Made by a program: the position numbers and the translations under genes
NCBI GenBank assembly: GCA_000437315.1
Contig: FR899392.1
Span: 1-27,574 of the forward strand
Length of the DNA stretch: 27,574 nt
DNA from: Mycoplasma sp. CAG:472
GTDB lineage: Bacteria; Bacillota_I; Bacilli_A; RF39; UBA660
Direction: 5' to 3'
Part shown: piece by piece, positions 13,633-22,449 of the stretch
Layout: every line of letters begins with the position of its first letter
Numbering within the stretch: the first letter of the stretch is position 1
Notes under the pieces: model-generated
The model's input: only the letters and a program-made list of their open reading frames with translations
What the model was told of the DNA's origin: nothing
The model's database searches: none

Positions 13633-16600
13633 ATGAATTTACAAAAAGATAATTATAATGTTTTTTCTATACCATATAAATATTTAAATTTAAGTATTAA
13701 AAGTACAAAAGAGTTACTTAAAATATTTTTTGACTATTCAGTTAATTCAAATATTTTATCTATAGTATATAGTTTATTATGCATAAGAAATGAATTTGGA
13801 ATGGAAGTTTTTGAATATTTTAAAAATATTGATTTTTCTGATGTTATAAAATATATGTCTAGTTATAAATATTCATTTGATTTTAAAAAATACTTTTTAA
13901 AATTATATAAAGTTCCTTATTATCTTTCTAAAGAGAATATTTATGACTTTTTTAATAATGATAAAATACCCTATAAATTAAAAAAATATTTAATTGACAA
14001 TAATAAATCTAGATTTAGCCTTATAGATTATATAAATACTATTGAAAATAAAAATCTAAGATTATATTTTTATAAAAAAACAATTACTAAAGAAAATGTA
14101 TTAAAAGTTTTCTCAAATAAAGATAGAATAAAGGAATCTTTAATTAATGAATTTTTAAATGAAAATATTTCTACATATTATGATACTATAAAAAAAGGAA
14201 ATACTAAAAAATTATTAATTGATGCACTTTTTGTATATGAAGATGAAAATTTATTATCCACTATATTAAAAATTAAAAAAATAGAGTACTCTGATATTAA
14301 AAATTATATTGATAAAGATTTTGCTTTAAAAGCACTTGGAAGTTACAAAAAAGATAAATTACTTACTTGGAATTTAGTTAATAATAACTATGGCACTATA
14401 TTAAATAATATAAAAAATATAACATATTTAGATTTTCAAGCAATTTATGCTTCCAATGAGGGAATGGAAATTATTCTTTCTAAAACTAATTATTCAAAAT
14501 ATTTAAGAAAATGGAGTATTACTAATGTAGTTAGTACTTTATCTAGTTCTGTTTACTCAGAAACATTAAAAAAATATTTAGTTAGTATTCATAAAGATCT
14601 ATTAATTAAATATTATATTAAGTTTCCATTTGAAACTATTTTAAAAGATTATAAATATATTTTATTATATGATGATATAGCACAAGAAATATACAAAAAA
14701 TATATTAATTACGATAATGTTATAGATTTATTAAATAATATTTATAGAGAATGTTATTATAATAGAGATGAAATTATAAAAAAATATTATAAATTAAATA
14801 GAACTTATTTTAATAAAATTATTGATGAAACTGATTTTACTTTATTTTCCTCTTATTCAAAATATAAGATAAATTCTATAAAAAAGGATGCTTTTGAATA
14901 TTTTTTTGATATTTATCATGATGAAATACTTGAAAAATATAAAATGATTAATACATCTATTCTTGAGGAAATAGTACATAATGATAAAGAAAGCGATGTA
15001 ATAAAGGATTTTGCATATGAAGCACTTTATCCAGATAAAGTTGATAGGGAATGTATAAAAGAAATCACAAAATATTTTGGTTATAGTAAAGATGATGATT
15101 ATTATAGTACTTTAAAAACATTTTTAAATAATATTAATTTTGATATAAAATTATTTATTCAATATGGACTTAATAATGATAAAACAATATTTATTATGAA
15201 TGATATTTTAAAAAATAATGAAGTTCAAAAGTTTTTAAAACTAAAAGAATTTATAGAAAATAATTATAGTTTTATTATAAATGATGCAAATAAAGTAGAA
15301 AGTTTATGTAAAATATTACTTTCATATTATAAATATAAAAATTTATTTAATAATATAGATTATCTAGCTTTAAATAAAAATGATATTCAAAATATTTATT
15401 TACTAATAAATGATAAAACTGATATAATTTCAAATTGTCCTAATAGCATTGAATTACTTGATAAAATGATAAAAGAAAAATTTGCTTTATTAAAAAAACA
15501 TGTAAATGAGTGTGATAATAAATTAGAGCTTAATCAAATTTTTTTATATTTAACATCCTTTAATAGTGAAGATATAAACACACTAATTCATAATATTGGT
15601 GGTGTAACAGGTCTTGAGACTTTAAAAGTAAATAATAGTAAAAATGAATTATTATGTTACTATATTGATGAAATAATTAAAGTAATACGAATTAAAATTA
15701 ATTATAATTCAAATACTGACGCAATTAAATATATTTTAAATAATATTTTATCAGAAAATGATAATCCAATTAAAGATTTATATACTAATGTTAATAAAAT
15801 ATATTCAATGATTAGAAATATTTATGAAATTGAGGCAAATTATAATTTAACACCTTTATCCGAAGCAAATGATTTAATCGATTTAGAACTTACTAAGAAA
15901 TATGGGGTTAAAACATATGATTTTAGAAATGTAAATTATTGTCTTTATGCCCATGTAAAAAGTTATAATGAACCTGATTATAATTTAGTTAATGGTATAA
16001 GTGATGGAAAAAGTAATTATATTTCATTAAGTCCAATTAGTTATTTAGGTCAAAAATATTATTTTGATTATGTTACTGAAGTTTTTCTTTATGATCATAT
16101 CCCTGAGGGTAGTTATATATGTAGTAGTACAGTAAATATGGGGACTAATCATATTCTAACTAAAAACTCTTATTGTGATGTAGTGATAGATGCTTATCAA
16201 AGAGGCATTATTGAAACAAGTAGTGTTAGTGATAGAAATTCGGAAACACTTTTATATAGAAAAAATTTAAAACCTGTTGCTATAGCATTAATTAATGGAA
16301 AAAGTCCTAGTGCTAAAGAACTTGAATATGCTAAAAAATATAATTTATCATTTGTAATGACTCAAAAACAAAATAGTTATATTGATAAGCCTGTAAATTT
16401 CTTTAGTAAAAAGGAAATAAAATATATTAGTGATAATAAAAAAGAAAGTATTTATGATGGTTTATTATATTTAATTAATTATCATAAAGATGATGTATAT
16501 ACAGGAAGAAAAATAATGATAATATCAGATATTCATGCCTTTTTAGAACCCACTATTGCGCTACTTTCTTATGCAAAAACTCAAGGTATTACTGAAATAT

Positions 16601-17334
16601 ATTCACTTGGAGATAATATTACTGTAGGGCCTAATCCAAAAGAAGTCTTAGAACTTTTAGAAAAATATAATGTTCAAAGTATTGAGGGAAATAGTGAATC
16701 ATATTTTTTAAATGATTATAAAGCATTTACTTATTTTGATAAAGACCGTGAGGATAATTGTAATTGGACTTTAGATAAAATTGGCAGTAGAGTAAATGAT
16801 TTAAAGTATTATCCTGTTTCAAGGCAAATTACTGTAGGAAATCAAAAAGTAGGTTTAATTCATTTTGGTAATGATGTAAGATGGGATTATAATAATCATA
16901 ATACATGGATTTTTCAAAGACTCGGAGTAAATGATAGAGCAAAAGAGTTTTTATATACAAATAGTTTGCAAGCAAAAGAGGATATGTTAAAAATTATGGA
17001 TACTTTAGGAAGTAGTCATCCTCATAGTAAAATAATTCAAAAAGCATTAAATAATCCAATGCTCGAGGGAAATAAAATTACTGATTACAATCATATTTTC
17101 GAAGGACATGTACATTTTGATTATGAAGATAAACTAAATGATACTTTAATACATACAATAAAAATGATTTTTAGAGATGATTTTGCTTGTGGTATTGTTT
17201 TAAAAGAAAAAAATGATGGAACATTTGAAATAGAACCTATTGTTCTAGACTTTAATAAAGAAAGCATGATGGGAAAAATATATTCCTCTGATATGCCATC
17301 AAAAGATAAGGCTTTAATGTATACAAGAAAATAG
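13633..17334 (+). CDS. Giant protein: helical N-terminus, ART-like middle, C-terminal metallophosphoesterase
   Basis: I chose the ATG at 13633, 5 bases after GGGGG; the ATG at 13621 has no ribosome site and falls on the leader. Residues ~1-720 are Asn/Lys/Tyr/Ile-rich, mostly helical, without a recognised domain. Residues ~755-905 contain LYAHV (H774), YISLSPIS (S798) and SETLLYRK (E871). The order and spacing resemble the H/R-S-E catalytic triad of ADP-ribosyltransferases. This is an inference from pattern only. Residues ~957-1170 are a calcineurin-like phosphoesterase: SDIH (D966, H968), LGDN (D994), a changed GNHD motif (GNSE, 1019-1022) and GHVH (1158-1161). No signal peptide or membrane segment is seen, so it is cytosolic. 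Function unknown; a toxin-like or nucleotide-linked role is possible. Terminators isolate the gene. Confidence 0.75.
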   Translation: MNLQKDNYNVFSIPYKYLNLSIKSTKELLKIFFDYSVNSNILSIVYSLLCIRNEFGMEVFEYFKNIDFSDVIKYMSSYKYSFDFKKYFLKLYKVPYYLSKENIYDFFNNDKIPYKLKKYLIDNNKSRFSLIDYINTIENKNLRLYFYKKTITKENVLKVFSNKDRIKESLINEFLNENISTYYDTIKKGNTKKLLIDALFVYEDENLLSTILKIKKIEYSDIKNYIDKDFALKALGSYKKDKLLTWNLVNNNYGTILNNIKNITYLDFQAIYASNEGMEIILSKTNYSKYLRKWSITNVVSTLSSSVYSETLKKYLVSIHKDLLIKYYIKFPFETILKDYKYILLYDDIAQEIYKKYINYDNVIDLLNNIYRECYYNRDEIIKKYYKLNRTYFNKIIDETDFTLFSSYSKYKINSIKKDAFEYFFDIYHDEILEKYKMINTSILEEIVHNDKESDVIKDFAYEALYPDKVDRECIKEITKYFGYSKDDDYYSTLKTFLNNINFDIKLFIQYGLNNDKTIFIMNDILKNNEVQKFLKLKEFIENNYSFIINDANKVESLCKILLSYYKYKNLFNNIDYLALNKNDIQNIYLLINDKTDIISNCPNSIELLDKMIKEKFALLKKHVNECDNKLELNQIFLYLTSFNSEDINTLIHNIGGVTGLETLKVNNSKNELLCYYIDEIIKVIRIKINYNSNTDAIKYILNNILSENDNPIKDLYTNVNKIYSMIRNIYEIEANYNLTPLSEANDLIDLELTKKYGVKTYDFRNVNYCLYAHVKSYNEPDYNLVNGISDGKSNYISLSPISYLGQKYYFDYVTEVFLYDHIPEGSYICSSTVNMGTNHILTKNSYCDVVIDAYQRGIIETSSVSDRNSETLLYRKNLKPVAIALINGKSPSAKELEYAKKYNLSFVMTQKQNSYIDKPVNFFSKKEIKYISDNKKESIYDGLLYLINYHKDDVYTGRKIMIISDIHAFLEPTIALLSYAKTQGITEIYSLGDNITVGPNPKEVLELLEKYNVQSIEGNSESYFLNDYKAFTYFDKDREDNCNWTLDKIGSRVNDLKYYPVSRQITVGNQKVGLIHFGNDVRWDYNNHNTWIFQRLGVNDRAKEFLYTNSLQAKEDMLKIMDTLGSSHPHSKIIQKALNNPMLEGNKITDYNHIFEGHVHFDYEDKLNDTLIHTIKMIFRDDFACGIVLKEKNDGTFEIEPIVLDFNKESMMGKIYSSDMPSKDKALMYTRK

Positions 17335-17358
17335 CTAGATATACTCTAGTTATTTTTT
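17330..17358 (+). terminator. Intrinsic terminator after the giant protein gene
   Basis: AATAGCTAGA (17330-17339) pairs with TCTAGTTATT (17345-17354) over 10 pairs with one G-T and a 5-base loop, followed by T residues to 17358. Confidence 0.8.
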
Positions 17359-17369
17359 ATTAAAATTAT

Positions 17370-17399
17370 TTGATAAACTATTATAAGTTATGGTAAAAT
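17370..17399 (+). promoter_or_regulatory. ffh promoter, extended -10
   Basis: TTGATA (17370-17375), an 18-base spacer, and TAAAAT (17394-17399) preceded by TGG, which makes an extended -10 element. Confidence 0.65.
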
Positions 17400-17419
17400 A
17401 ATTAAGAAACGAGGTTAAA

Positions 17420-18724
17420 ATGTTTGAATATTTAGGAGATAGATTATCAAGTGCTATTAAAAATATTAAAGGTATGGGTAAAATTACTGAAGATAATATT
17501 GACACAGCAATAAGAGAAATAAGAATGGCTCTTTTGGAAGCAGATGTAAACTATGAAATAGTTAAGGAATTTACAAATAATGTTAAAACAAAAGCTTTAG
17601 GTTTAGAGGTATCTAAATCACTTAAACCTGAGGAAGTATTTATTAAACTTATTAAAGATGAATTAGTATCACTTCTTGGAGAAAGTGAAGATTTATATGT
17701 AAGTGGTAATCCTTCAGTTCTTATGCTCGTGGGACTTCAGGGAAGTGGTAAAACAACTACTGCTGGAAAACTTTCTTTATTTTTAAGAAAAAAATATAAT
17801 AAAAAACCTTTACTTGTGGCTTGTGATATATATAGACCTGCGGCTATCACACAACTTAAACAAATAGGTAAAGAGTTAAATATTCCAGTTTTTTCAAAGG
17901 ATAATGCAACAGTTAATGAAATAATTACAGATGCTCTTTCTTATGCTAAAGAAAATAATAATGATTATATTATCATTGATACTGCAGGAAGACTTCAACT
18001 TGATGAAAAATTAATGGATGAACTTAAAAGTGTTGAGGATAATTTTAAAGTTGATGAAAAAATACTTGTTATTGATTCGATGATAGGACAAGATGCTATA
18101 AATGTTATCAAAGGATTTAATGAAACACTTCATTTAACAGGATGCATTTTAACTAAAATGGATAGTACCTCAAAAGGTGGAGTAGCACTTTGTGTTAGAC
18201 ACCTAACTAATGTACCAATTAAATTTATTGGTGATAGTGAAAAAATGGATGGTCTTTCATTATTTGATGCACAAAGAATGGCAAATAGAATTCTTGATAT
18301 GGGAGATATTTTATCTATTGCTGAAAAAGCTGAAGGATTAATGAGTGAGGATGAGGCTAAAGATTTAAGCAAAAAAATGCTTAAGGGTAAATATGATTTC
18401 GAAGATTTTTTAAATACTATGAAACAAATAAAAAAACTTGGACCACTTGAAAATTTACTTAAACTTATTCCTGGTGCAAGAAAAATGGGACTTAATAATG
18501 TAAATATTGATCCTAAAGAAATGGCTCATGTTGAAGCAATTATTTTATCAATGACTCCTTATGAAAGAAAGCATCCAGAGGTTTTAAAGGCTCAAAGGAA
18601 GATAAGAATTGCCAAAGGCTGTGGAATGAAAGTCGAAGATGTTAATAGACTTATTAATCAATTTGAACAAATGAAAAAAATGATGAAAAGTATGTCTAAT
18701 GGTAATATGAAAATGCCTTTTTAA
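17420..18724 (+). CDS. ffh: Signal recognition particle GTPase Ffh (SRP54)
   Basis: Ffh with 4.5S RNA binds signal sequences of nascent membrane proteins and delivers ribosomes to FtsY. The 434-residue product carries the N domain (~1-95, DTAIREIRMALLEADVNY). The G domain follows with P-loop GLQGSGKTT (105-113), DTAGRL and TKMD. The GDSEKMDGLSLFD segment and RILDMGD lead into the methionine-rich M domain, ending QMKKMMKSMSNGNMKMPF. All GTPase motifs look intact. The start follows GAGGTT. The ylxM gene that often precedes ffh in Firmicutes is absent here, and the gene has its own promoter and terminator. Confidence 0.97.
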   Translation: MFEYLGDRLSSAIKNIKGMGKITEDNIDTAIREIRMALLEADVNYEIVKEFTNNVKTKALGLEVSKSLKPEEVFIKLIKDELVSLLGESEDLYVSGNPSVLMLVGLQGSGKTTTAGKLSLFLRKKYNKKPLLVACDIYRPAAITQLKQIGKELNIPVFSKDNATVNEIITDALSYAKENNNDYIIIDTAGRLQLDEKLMDELKSVEDNFKVDEKILVIDSMIGQDAINVIKGFNETLHLTGCILTKMDSTSKGGVALCVRHLTNVPIKFIGDSEKMDGLSLFDAQRMANRILDMGDILSIAEKAEGLMSEDEAKDLSKKMLKGKYDFEDFLNTMKQIKKLGPLENLLKLIPGARKMGLNNVNIDPKEMAHVEAIILSMTPYERKHPEVLKAQRKIRIAKGCGMKVEDVNRLINQFEQMKKMMKSMSNGNMKMPF

Positions 18725-18726
18725 AG

Positions 18727-18758
18727 AAAATATGAAATATTTTAGTTTCATATTTTTT
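18727..18758 (+). terminator. Intrinsic terminator after ffh
   Basis: AAAATATGAAA (18727-18737) pairs with TTTCATATTTT (18746-18756) over 11 pairs and an 8-base loop, then T residues. A TATAAT at 18769-18774 just beyond could serve the next gene. Confidence 0.8.
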
Positions 18759-18797
18759 TAAAATATATTATAATTAATTTAAGGTAGGTTGATTAAA

Positions 18798-19673
18798 GTG
18801 AAAGCAATGTATGATTGGGATACCAAAAGTTTTTTAAAAGCAATATTTGGTGTAATTATTTATGCTCTTGGAGTAAATCTTTTCATAAGACCAATGGGAC
18901 TTTTTAATGGTGGCGTTTTAGGACTATCCCAACTTATTAATGAAATGCTTATTAAACTTTTTGCTTTAGAAAGTACATTTGATATATCTGGTATTTTAAA
19001 TTTACTTTTTAATATTCCACTTTTTATACTTGCTTATTTAAAAGTAAATGATGTATTTTTTAGACGTACAATTTTGTGTGTTGCTGTTCAAACTTTAGCA
19101 TTATCATTTATACCAATACCTAAAACCCCAATTGTAGATGAACTTATAACAAGTACTTTAATTGGTGGTTTAATCGTAGGTTTTGGAGCAGGAATGTTTT
19201 TTTCAGTGGGTGGTTCATGTGGAGGAACTGATATTATTGGTGTAGTTGCCTCACTTAGTAGTAAAAAAATGTCTGTAGGTAAAATAGGTATTCTTATAAA
19301 TTTAGTTATTTACTCTATAAGTGGAATATTATTTGGTATTAATACAATGATTTACTCAATAATTTATTCTTTATTTTCTTCATTTGTAGTAGACAAAAAT
19401 CATGAAAAAAATATATGTACTACTGCCATGATATTTACAAAAGATGAACCTAATAAAATAATTAGTTATATAAAAGAAAATTTAAAAAGAGATGCAACGT
19501 TTTGGAAAGGTAAAGGAGGGTATGAAAACTCTACTACTTATATTACTTATGTAGCACTTTCTAAATATGAATTATCAATTTTAGAAAAAGATCTAGATAA
19601 AATAGATAAAACTGCCTTTGTTATTACTAATGAAGGTGTTGGAATTGATGGTAATTTTAAAAAGAAAATATAG
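18798..19673 (+). CDS. YitT-family membrane protein (DUF161/DUF2179)
   Basis: These are widespread Firmicute inner-membrane proteins of unknown transport function. The 291-residue product has about five membrane segments. The family motif FIRPMGLFNGGVLGLSQL follows the first segment, and VGFGAGMFFSVGGSCGGTDI comes later. The C-terminal soluble DUF2179-type domain is at ~200-285 (CTTAMIFTKDEPNKIISYIK, then FWKGKGGYENSTTYITYVAL). I chose the GTG at 18798, 9 bases after AGG in AAGGTAGG; a TTG at 18789 directly abuts that site and an ATG at 18807 is too far. It sits between terminators or promoters and is probably monocistronic. Confidence 0.88.
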   Translation: MKAMYDWDTKSFLKAIFGVIIYALGVNLFIRPMGLFNGGVLGLSQLINEMLIKLFALESTFDISGILNLLFNIPLFILAYLKVNDVFFRRTILCVAVQTLALSFIPIPKTPIVDELITSTLIGGLIVGFGAGMFFSVGGSCGGTDIIGVVASLSSKKMSVGKIGILINLVIYSISGILFGINTMIYSIIYSLFSSFVVDKNHEKNICTTAMIFTKDEPNKIISYIKENLKRDATFWKGKGGYENSTTYITYVALSKYELSILEKDLDKIDKTAFVITNEGVGIDGNFKKKI

Positions 19674-19695
19674 CATTTAAATCTTAATAAAAATG

Positions 19696-19704
19696 TGGTA
19701 TTAT
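19696..19704 (+). promoter_or_regulatory. Extended -10 before the Fic gene
   Basis: TGGTATTAT (TGnTATTAT) at 19696-19704, with a weak TTTAAA-like -35 around 19676. AAGGAAGG lies between it and the ATG at 19724. Confidence 0.4.
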
Positions 19705-19723
19705 CTTTTTAAGGAAGGTTATT

Positions 19724-20464
19724 ATGAATATAGAAAAATTAAAAAGAGAATTAGTTAGTCAAAAAAATTCAAAATTTAAAGGTAATATATATCATTATTC
19801 TCAAGTAAATTTTGCTTATAATTCTAATAAGATTGAGGGTACACACTTAAGTGAGGATGAAACCGAAGAAATTTTTGTAACAAACTCTTATATACCAAAA
19901 TCTGATGATGTAGTGAAATTGGATGATTTAATAGAAATGAAAAATCATTTTAGATTATTTGATTATATGTTAGATATTTATGAAAAAAAGTTAGATAAAA
20001 ACATTATTATCGAAATGAATAAGATCCTAAAAAGGGGTACATCTGATGAAGATAATCCTAGATATAACGTTGGTGGTTTTAAAATAGTTCCTAATAAAAT
20101 AGGTCTAATAAATGTAATTAATACATCTTCACCAAAAGATACACCAAAGGACATTGATAATTTACTTTCTTGGTATAATTCACTTAAAAATATTACCCTT
20201 GAAGATATTATTGAATTTCATTATAAATTTGAAAAAATACATCCTTTTGGAGATGGCAATGGAAGAGTCGGCAGAATGATAATGTTCAAGGAATGTTTAA
20301 AAAATGATATAATGCCATTTATTATTTTAGATAGTGATAAGCCTTTTTATTTAAGAGGTCTTAAAAATTATGAAAGTGATAAAATGTTTTTAATTGATAC
20401 TATAAAACATGAGCAAGATTTATATGAAGGAGCAGTTAACGATATGCTTGATTTTGATATTTAA
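19724..20464 (+). CDS. Fic-domain protein, class II with inhibitory motif
   Basis: Fic enzymes usually transfer AMP from ATP onto a target hydroxyl and often act as toxins or regulators. The 246-residue product has the complete catalytic motif HPFGDGNGRVGR (173-184) with His173. Near the N-terminus SNKIEG (34-39) fits the (S/T)xxxE(G/N) inhibitory helix, so this is a self-inhibited class II Fic protein with E38 as the likely inhibitory Glu. A beta-hairpin flap is probable around GGFKIVPNKIGLINVI (117-132). No separate antitoxin precedes it. Downstream lies a decayed rhuM gene, a frequent Fic neighbour, which suggests a degrading accessory island. Activity looks intact from the motifs. Confidence 0.92.
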   Translation: MNIEKLKRELVSQKNSKFKGNIYHYSQVNFAYNSNKIEGTHLSEDETEEIFVTNSYIPKSDDVVKLDDLIEMKNHFRLFDYMLDIYEKKLDKNIIIEMNKILKRGTSDEDNPRYNVGGFKIVPNKIGLINVINTSSPKDTPKDIDNLLSWYNSLKNITLEDIIEFHYKFEKIHPFGDGNGRVGRMIMFKECLKNDIMPFIILDSDKPFYLRGLKNYESDKMFLIDTIKHEQDLYEGAVNDMLDFDI

Positions 20465-20467
20465 AAT

Positions 20468-20492
20468 AAGAACTGTAAATCAATTAGTTATA
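20468..20492 (+). repeat. Direct repeat, left copy (25 bp)
   Basis: This 25-base segment matches 20978-21002 at 22 of 25 positions. It begins four bases after the Fic stop codon and lies to the left of the rhuM remnant. Confidence 0.6.
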
Positions 20493-20499
20493 CAAAGGT

Positions 20500-20867
20500 T
20501 TTGATATTTACAAAACAAAGAAAAGACAATAGAAGTGATTGTTGATGAAGAATCAGTCTGGCTTAGTCAAAAATTAATGGCCGAACTTTTCAGAACAACA
20601 AGAAAGAAATAACAATGCATCTTTCTAATATTTTTGAAAATGAATTAAGTGAGAATTCAGTATGTAAGGAATTCTTACATACTGCTAGAGACGAAAAAAA
20701 TTATAATACAAAATATTATAATTTAGGTGCTATTATTGATGTCTGATTTAAAGTTAATAGCAAAAGAGCAATAGAGTTTAGATTATAATGTATCTTCACC
20801 AATAACAAAAATTTTTTTTAAAACAGTCCCAAATAAAATGTACTATGCTGTTCACGAGAATGCTTGA
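20500..20867 (+). pseudogene. rhuM: Decayed rhuM (virulence RhuM family)
   Basis: Translated pieces match the RhuM family in order but in changing frames. The first piece is IEVIVDEESVWLSQKLMAEL (from 20529), ending at a TAA (20610). After a frameshift comes MHLSNIFENELSENSVCKEF followed by LHTARDEKNYNTKYYNLGAI (from 20615). An in-frame TGA at 20744 replaces the Gly codon of the usual VGY segment, then FKVNSKRAIEFRL. In the first frame again, SPITKIFFKTVPNKMYYAVH (from 20796) matches the C-terminal segment. Roughly 150 central residues of the ~330-residue family are missing. RhuM proteins commonly travel with Fic genes and mobile elements. No start or ribosome site is convincing. Confidence 0.8.
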
Positions 20868-20977
20868 TTTTTTAATTTAAAGAGTATGAACATCATATAA
20901 TTGATTTAAATACATAGATTCTTGATAGTGGAAGGTTCTATATATTTGAAATACATGGTATGGATTTAAGAGAAAAC

Positions 20978-21002
20978 AAGACTTGTAAATCCATTAGTTA
21001 TA
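20978..21002 (+). repeat. Direct repeat, right copy (25 bp)
   Basis: This is the partner of 20468-20492, about 510 bases downstream and to the right of the rhuM remnant. In frame it encodes KTCKSISYI, while the left copy read in the Fic frame gives KNCKSISYT. Both may therefore be copies of one gene tail. The 20868-20977 stretch holds further short broken coding pieces that I cannot name (for example ILDSGRFYIFEIHGMDLREN). Confidence 0.55.
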
Positions 21003-21040
21003 TTTATGAATAATCAATATATTAAAAATGTTTTATTTAG

Positions 21041-21070
21041 CAAGAAAATCATAAACGTTTTCTTGTTTTT
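21041..21070 (+). terminator. Intrinsic terminator after the decayed region
   Basis: CAAGAAAA (21041-21048) pairs with TTTTCTTG (21058-21065) around a 9-base loop, followed by five T residues. Confidence 0.75.
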
Positions 21071-21091
21071 AAATGTATATTTTGCTAAAAT
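21063..21091 (+). promoter_or_regulatory. Promoter placing transcription start at the ATG
   Basis: TTGTTT (21063-21068), a 17-base spacer, and TAAAAT (21086-21091) preceded by TGC, an extended -10. A start 6-7 bases beyond the -10 falls on or next to the ATG at 21098. The -35 overlaps the preceding terminator. Confidence 0.55.
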
Positions 21092-21097
21092 ATAATT

Positions 21098-21730
21098 ATG
21101 GAACTAAATATTAAAGATTACAACATTTATGTAGAAATTATTTATAAAAATAATAAGAATATCTATTTTCGATTTAATGAAAATGGTGTTTTAATTGTGA
21201 CTTGTCATAAAAAAGTTTCTAAAGAGGAAATTAAATCATTAATATTTAAAAATGAAGATGCAATTATTAAAATGTATCAAAAAGCAGTTGAAAGAAAAAA
21301 ATATAATGAAAGTTATCATTTACTTGGTAAAACTTATAATGTAGAGTTTAATGAAAGTATTGATAATGTTTATATAAATGGTGATTTTATCTATGCTAAA
21401 AATGAAGATGATTTAAATAAATTTACTGAAGAAGAAATAAATAGAGTTTTTAATGAGGAAGTTTCCATATGTAAAAATTGTTTTAATAATTTACCTGAGT
21501 TTACATTAAAATTTAGACAAATGAAAACTAGATGGGGTGTATGTAATCGAAGGGATAATATTATTACTTTGAATAAAGAATTAATTAAAAAAGAAGTATG
21601 GCTTCTTGATTATGTAATAATTCATGAAATGGCACATTTTTATGAAGGAAATCACTCTAAAAAGTTTTGGAATATAGTTTCGCTTGCTTGCCCTAATTAT
21701 AAAGAAGCAAGAAAGGAGTTAAGAAAATGA
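21098..21730 (+). CDS. YgjP/WLM-type zinc metallopeptidase (M48-like)
   Basis: The 210-residue product belongs to the YgjP-like (DUF45, SprT-related) metallopeptidase family, whose cellular substrates are largely unknown. HEMAH (176-180) is the zinc motif with Glu177, and His186 in GNHSKKFW is the third ligand. FRQMKTRWGVC (139-149) is the family signature before it. The N-terminal half is beta-rich and normal for the family. No ribosome site precedes the ATG, and the promoter spacing suggests a leaderless mRNA. The last four bases overlap the next gene (ATGA), so the rRNA methyltransferase is co-translated. Confidence 0.88.
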   Translation: MELNIKDYNIYVEIIYKNNKNIYFRFNENGVLIVTCHKKVSKEEIKSLIFKNEDAIIKMYQKAVERKKYNESYHLLGKTYNVEFNESIDNVYINGDFIYAKNEDDLNKFTEEEINRVFNEEVSICKNCFNNLPEFTLKFRQMKTRWGVCNRRDNIITLNKELIKKEVWLLDYVIIHEMAHFYEGNHSKKFWNIVSLACPNYKEARKELRK

Positions 21731-22446
21731 AAATAACTAGTATTAATAATCCAAAAGTTGCCTATTGGGCTAAACTTAAAATGAAAAAGTATCGTGATGT
21801 AGCACATTTATTTATTGTTGAAAGTGAAAATTTAGTTAATGAAGCCTTAAAAAAAGGTATTGTAAAAGAAATAATTACTACGGAAGATAAAGAGTATAAA
21901 GTTGATACTTATAATGTAACTCCAGAAATAATGGCTAAAATAAGTAGTTTAGTTACTCCGAATAAAGTAATGGCAGTATGTAATTTTATTTTACCTGATG
22001 ATATAAAAGGTAATGTTTTGTTACTTGATCATATACAAGATCCAGGTAATTTAGGTACAATCATAAGAAGCAGCGTAGCTTTTAATTTTCCTACGATAGT
22101 TTGTTCAGAGGACACAGTGGATGCTTACAATGATAAAGTTATTCGTTCATCCGAGGGAATGATATTTAATACCAATATTATAAAAGATAATCTTATTTCA
22201 TTTATCCCTTATCTTAAAACTCTTGGCTATAAAATTTATGGAACTGATGTAATAAATGGTAAAAATATTAAGACTGTAAACGAGGAAAAAGTAGCCTTTG
22301 TAATAGGCAGTGAAGGAAAAGGCGTAAGTATTGAAGTTAAAGAACTTTGTGATGATTTTATTTATATTAATATGAATGAAAAATGTGAAAGTTTAAATGC
22401 TGCAGTAGCAAGTAGCATTATTATGTATGATATTTATAATAGGTAG
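21727..22446 (+). CDS. SpoU/TrmH-family RNA 2'-O-methyltransferase
   Basis: SPOUT-class enzymes methylate ribose in rRNA or tRNA using S-adenosylmethionine bound in a trefoil knot. The 239-residue product has a short N-terminal substrate-binding domain (~1-90, SINNPKVAYWAKLKMKKYR; FIVESENLVNEA). All three SpoU motifs are present: QDPGNLGTIIRS (104-115), IGSEGKGVS (193-201) and SLNAAVASSI (222-231). It resembles the YsgA/RlmB-like group rather than TrmL. Exact target position unknown. The start overlaps the peptidase stop, and GGAG lies just upstream. Confidence 0.92.
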   Translation: MKITSINNPKVAYWAKLKMKKYRDVAHLFIVESENLVNEALKKGIVKEIITTEDKEYKVDTYNVTPEIMAKISSLVTPNKVMAVCNFILPDDIKGNVLLLDHIQDPGNLGTIIRSSVAFNFPTIVCSEDTVDAYNDKVIRSSEGMIFNTNIIKDNLISFIPYLKTLGYKIYGTDVINGKNIKTVNEEKVAFVIGSEGKGVSIEVKELCDDFIYINMNEKCESLNAAVASSIIMYDIYNR

Positions 22447-22449
22447 TTT

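Noticed and set aside
18130..18372. 80-codon minus-strand frame inside ffh
   Set aside because: Antisense shadow of the conserved Ffh region.
20744..20746. In-frame TGA in the rhuM remnant as evidence of UGA-as-Trp coding
   Set aside because: The family has Gly, not Trp, at that place, the gene is also frameshifted, and several intact genes end in TGA and use TGG for Trp.
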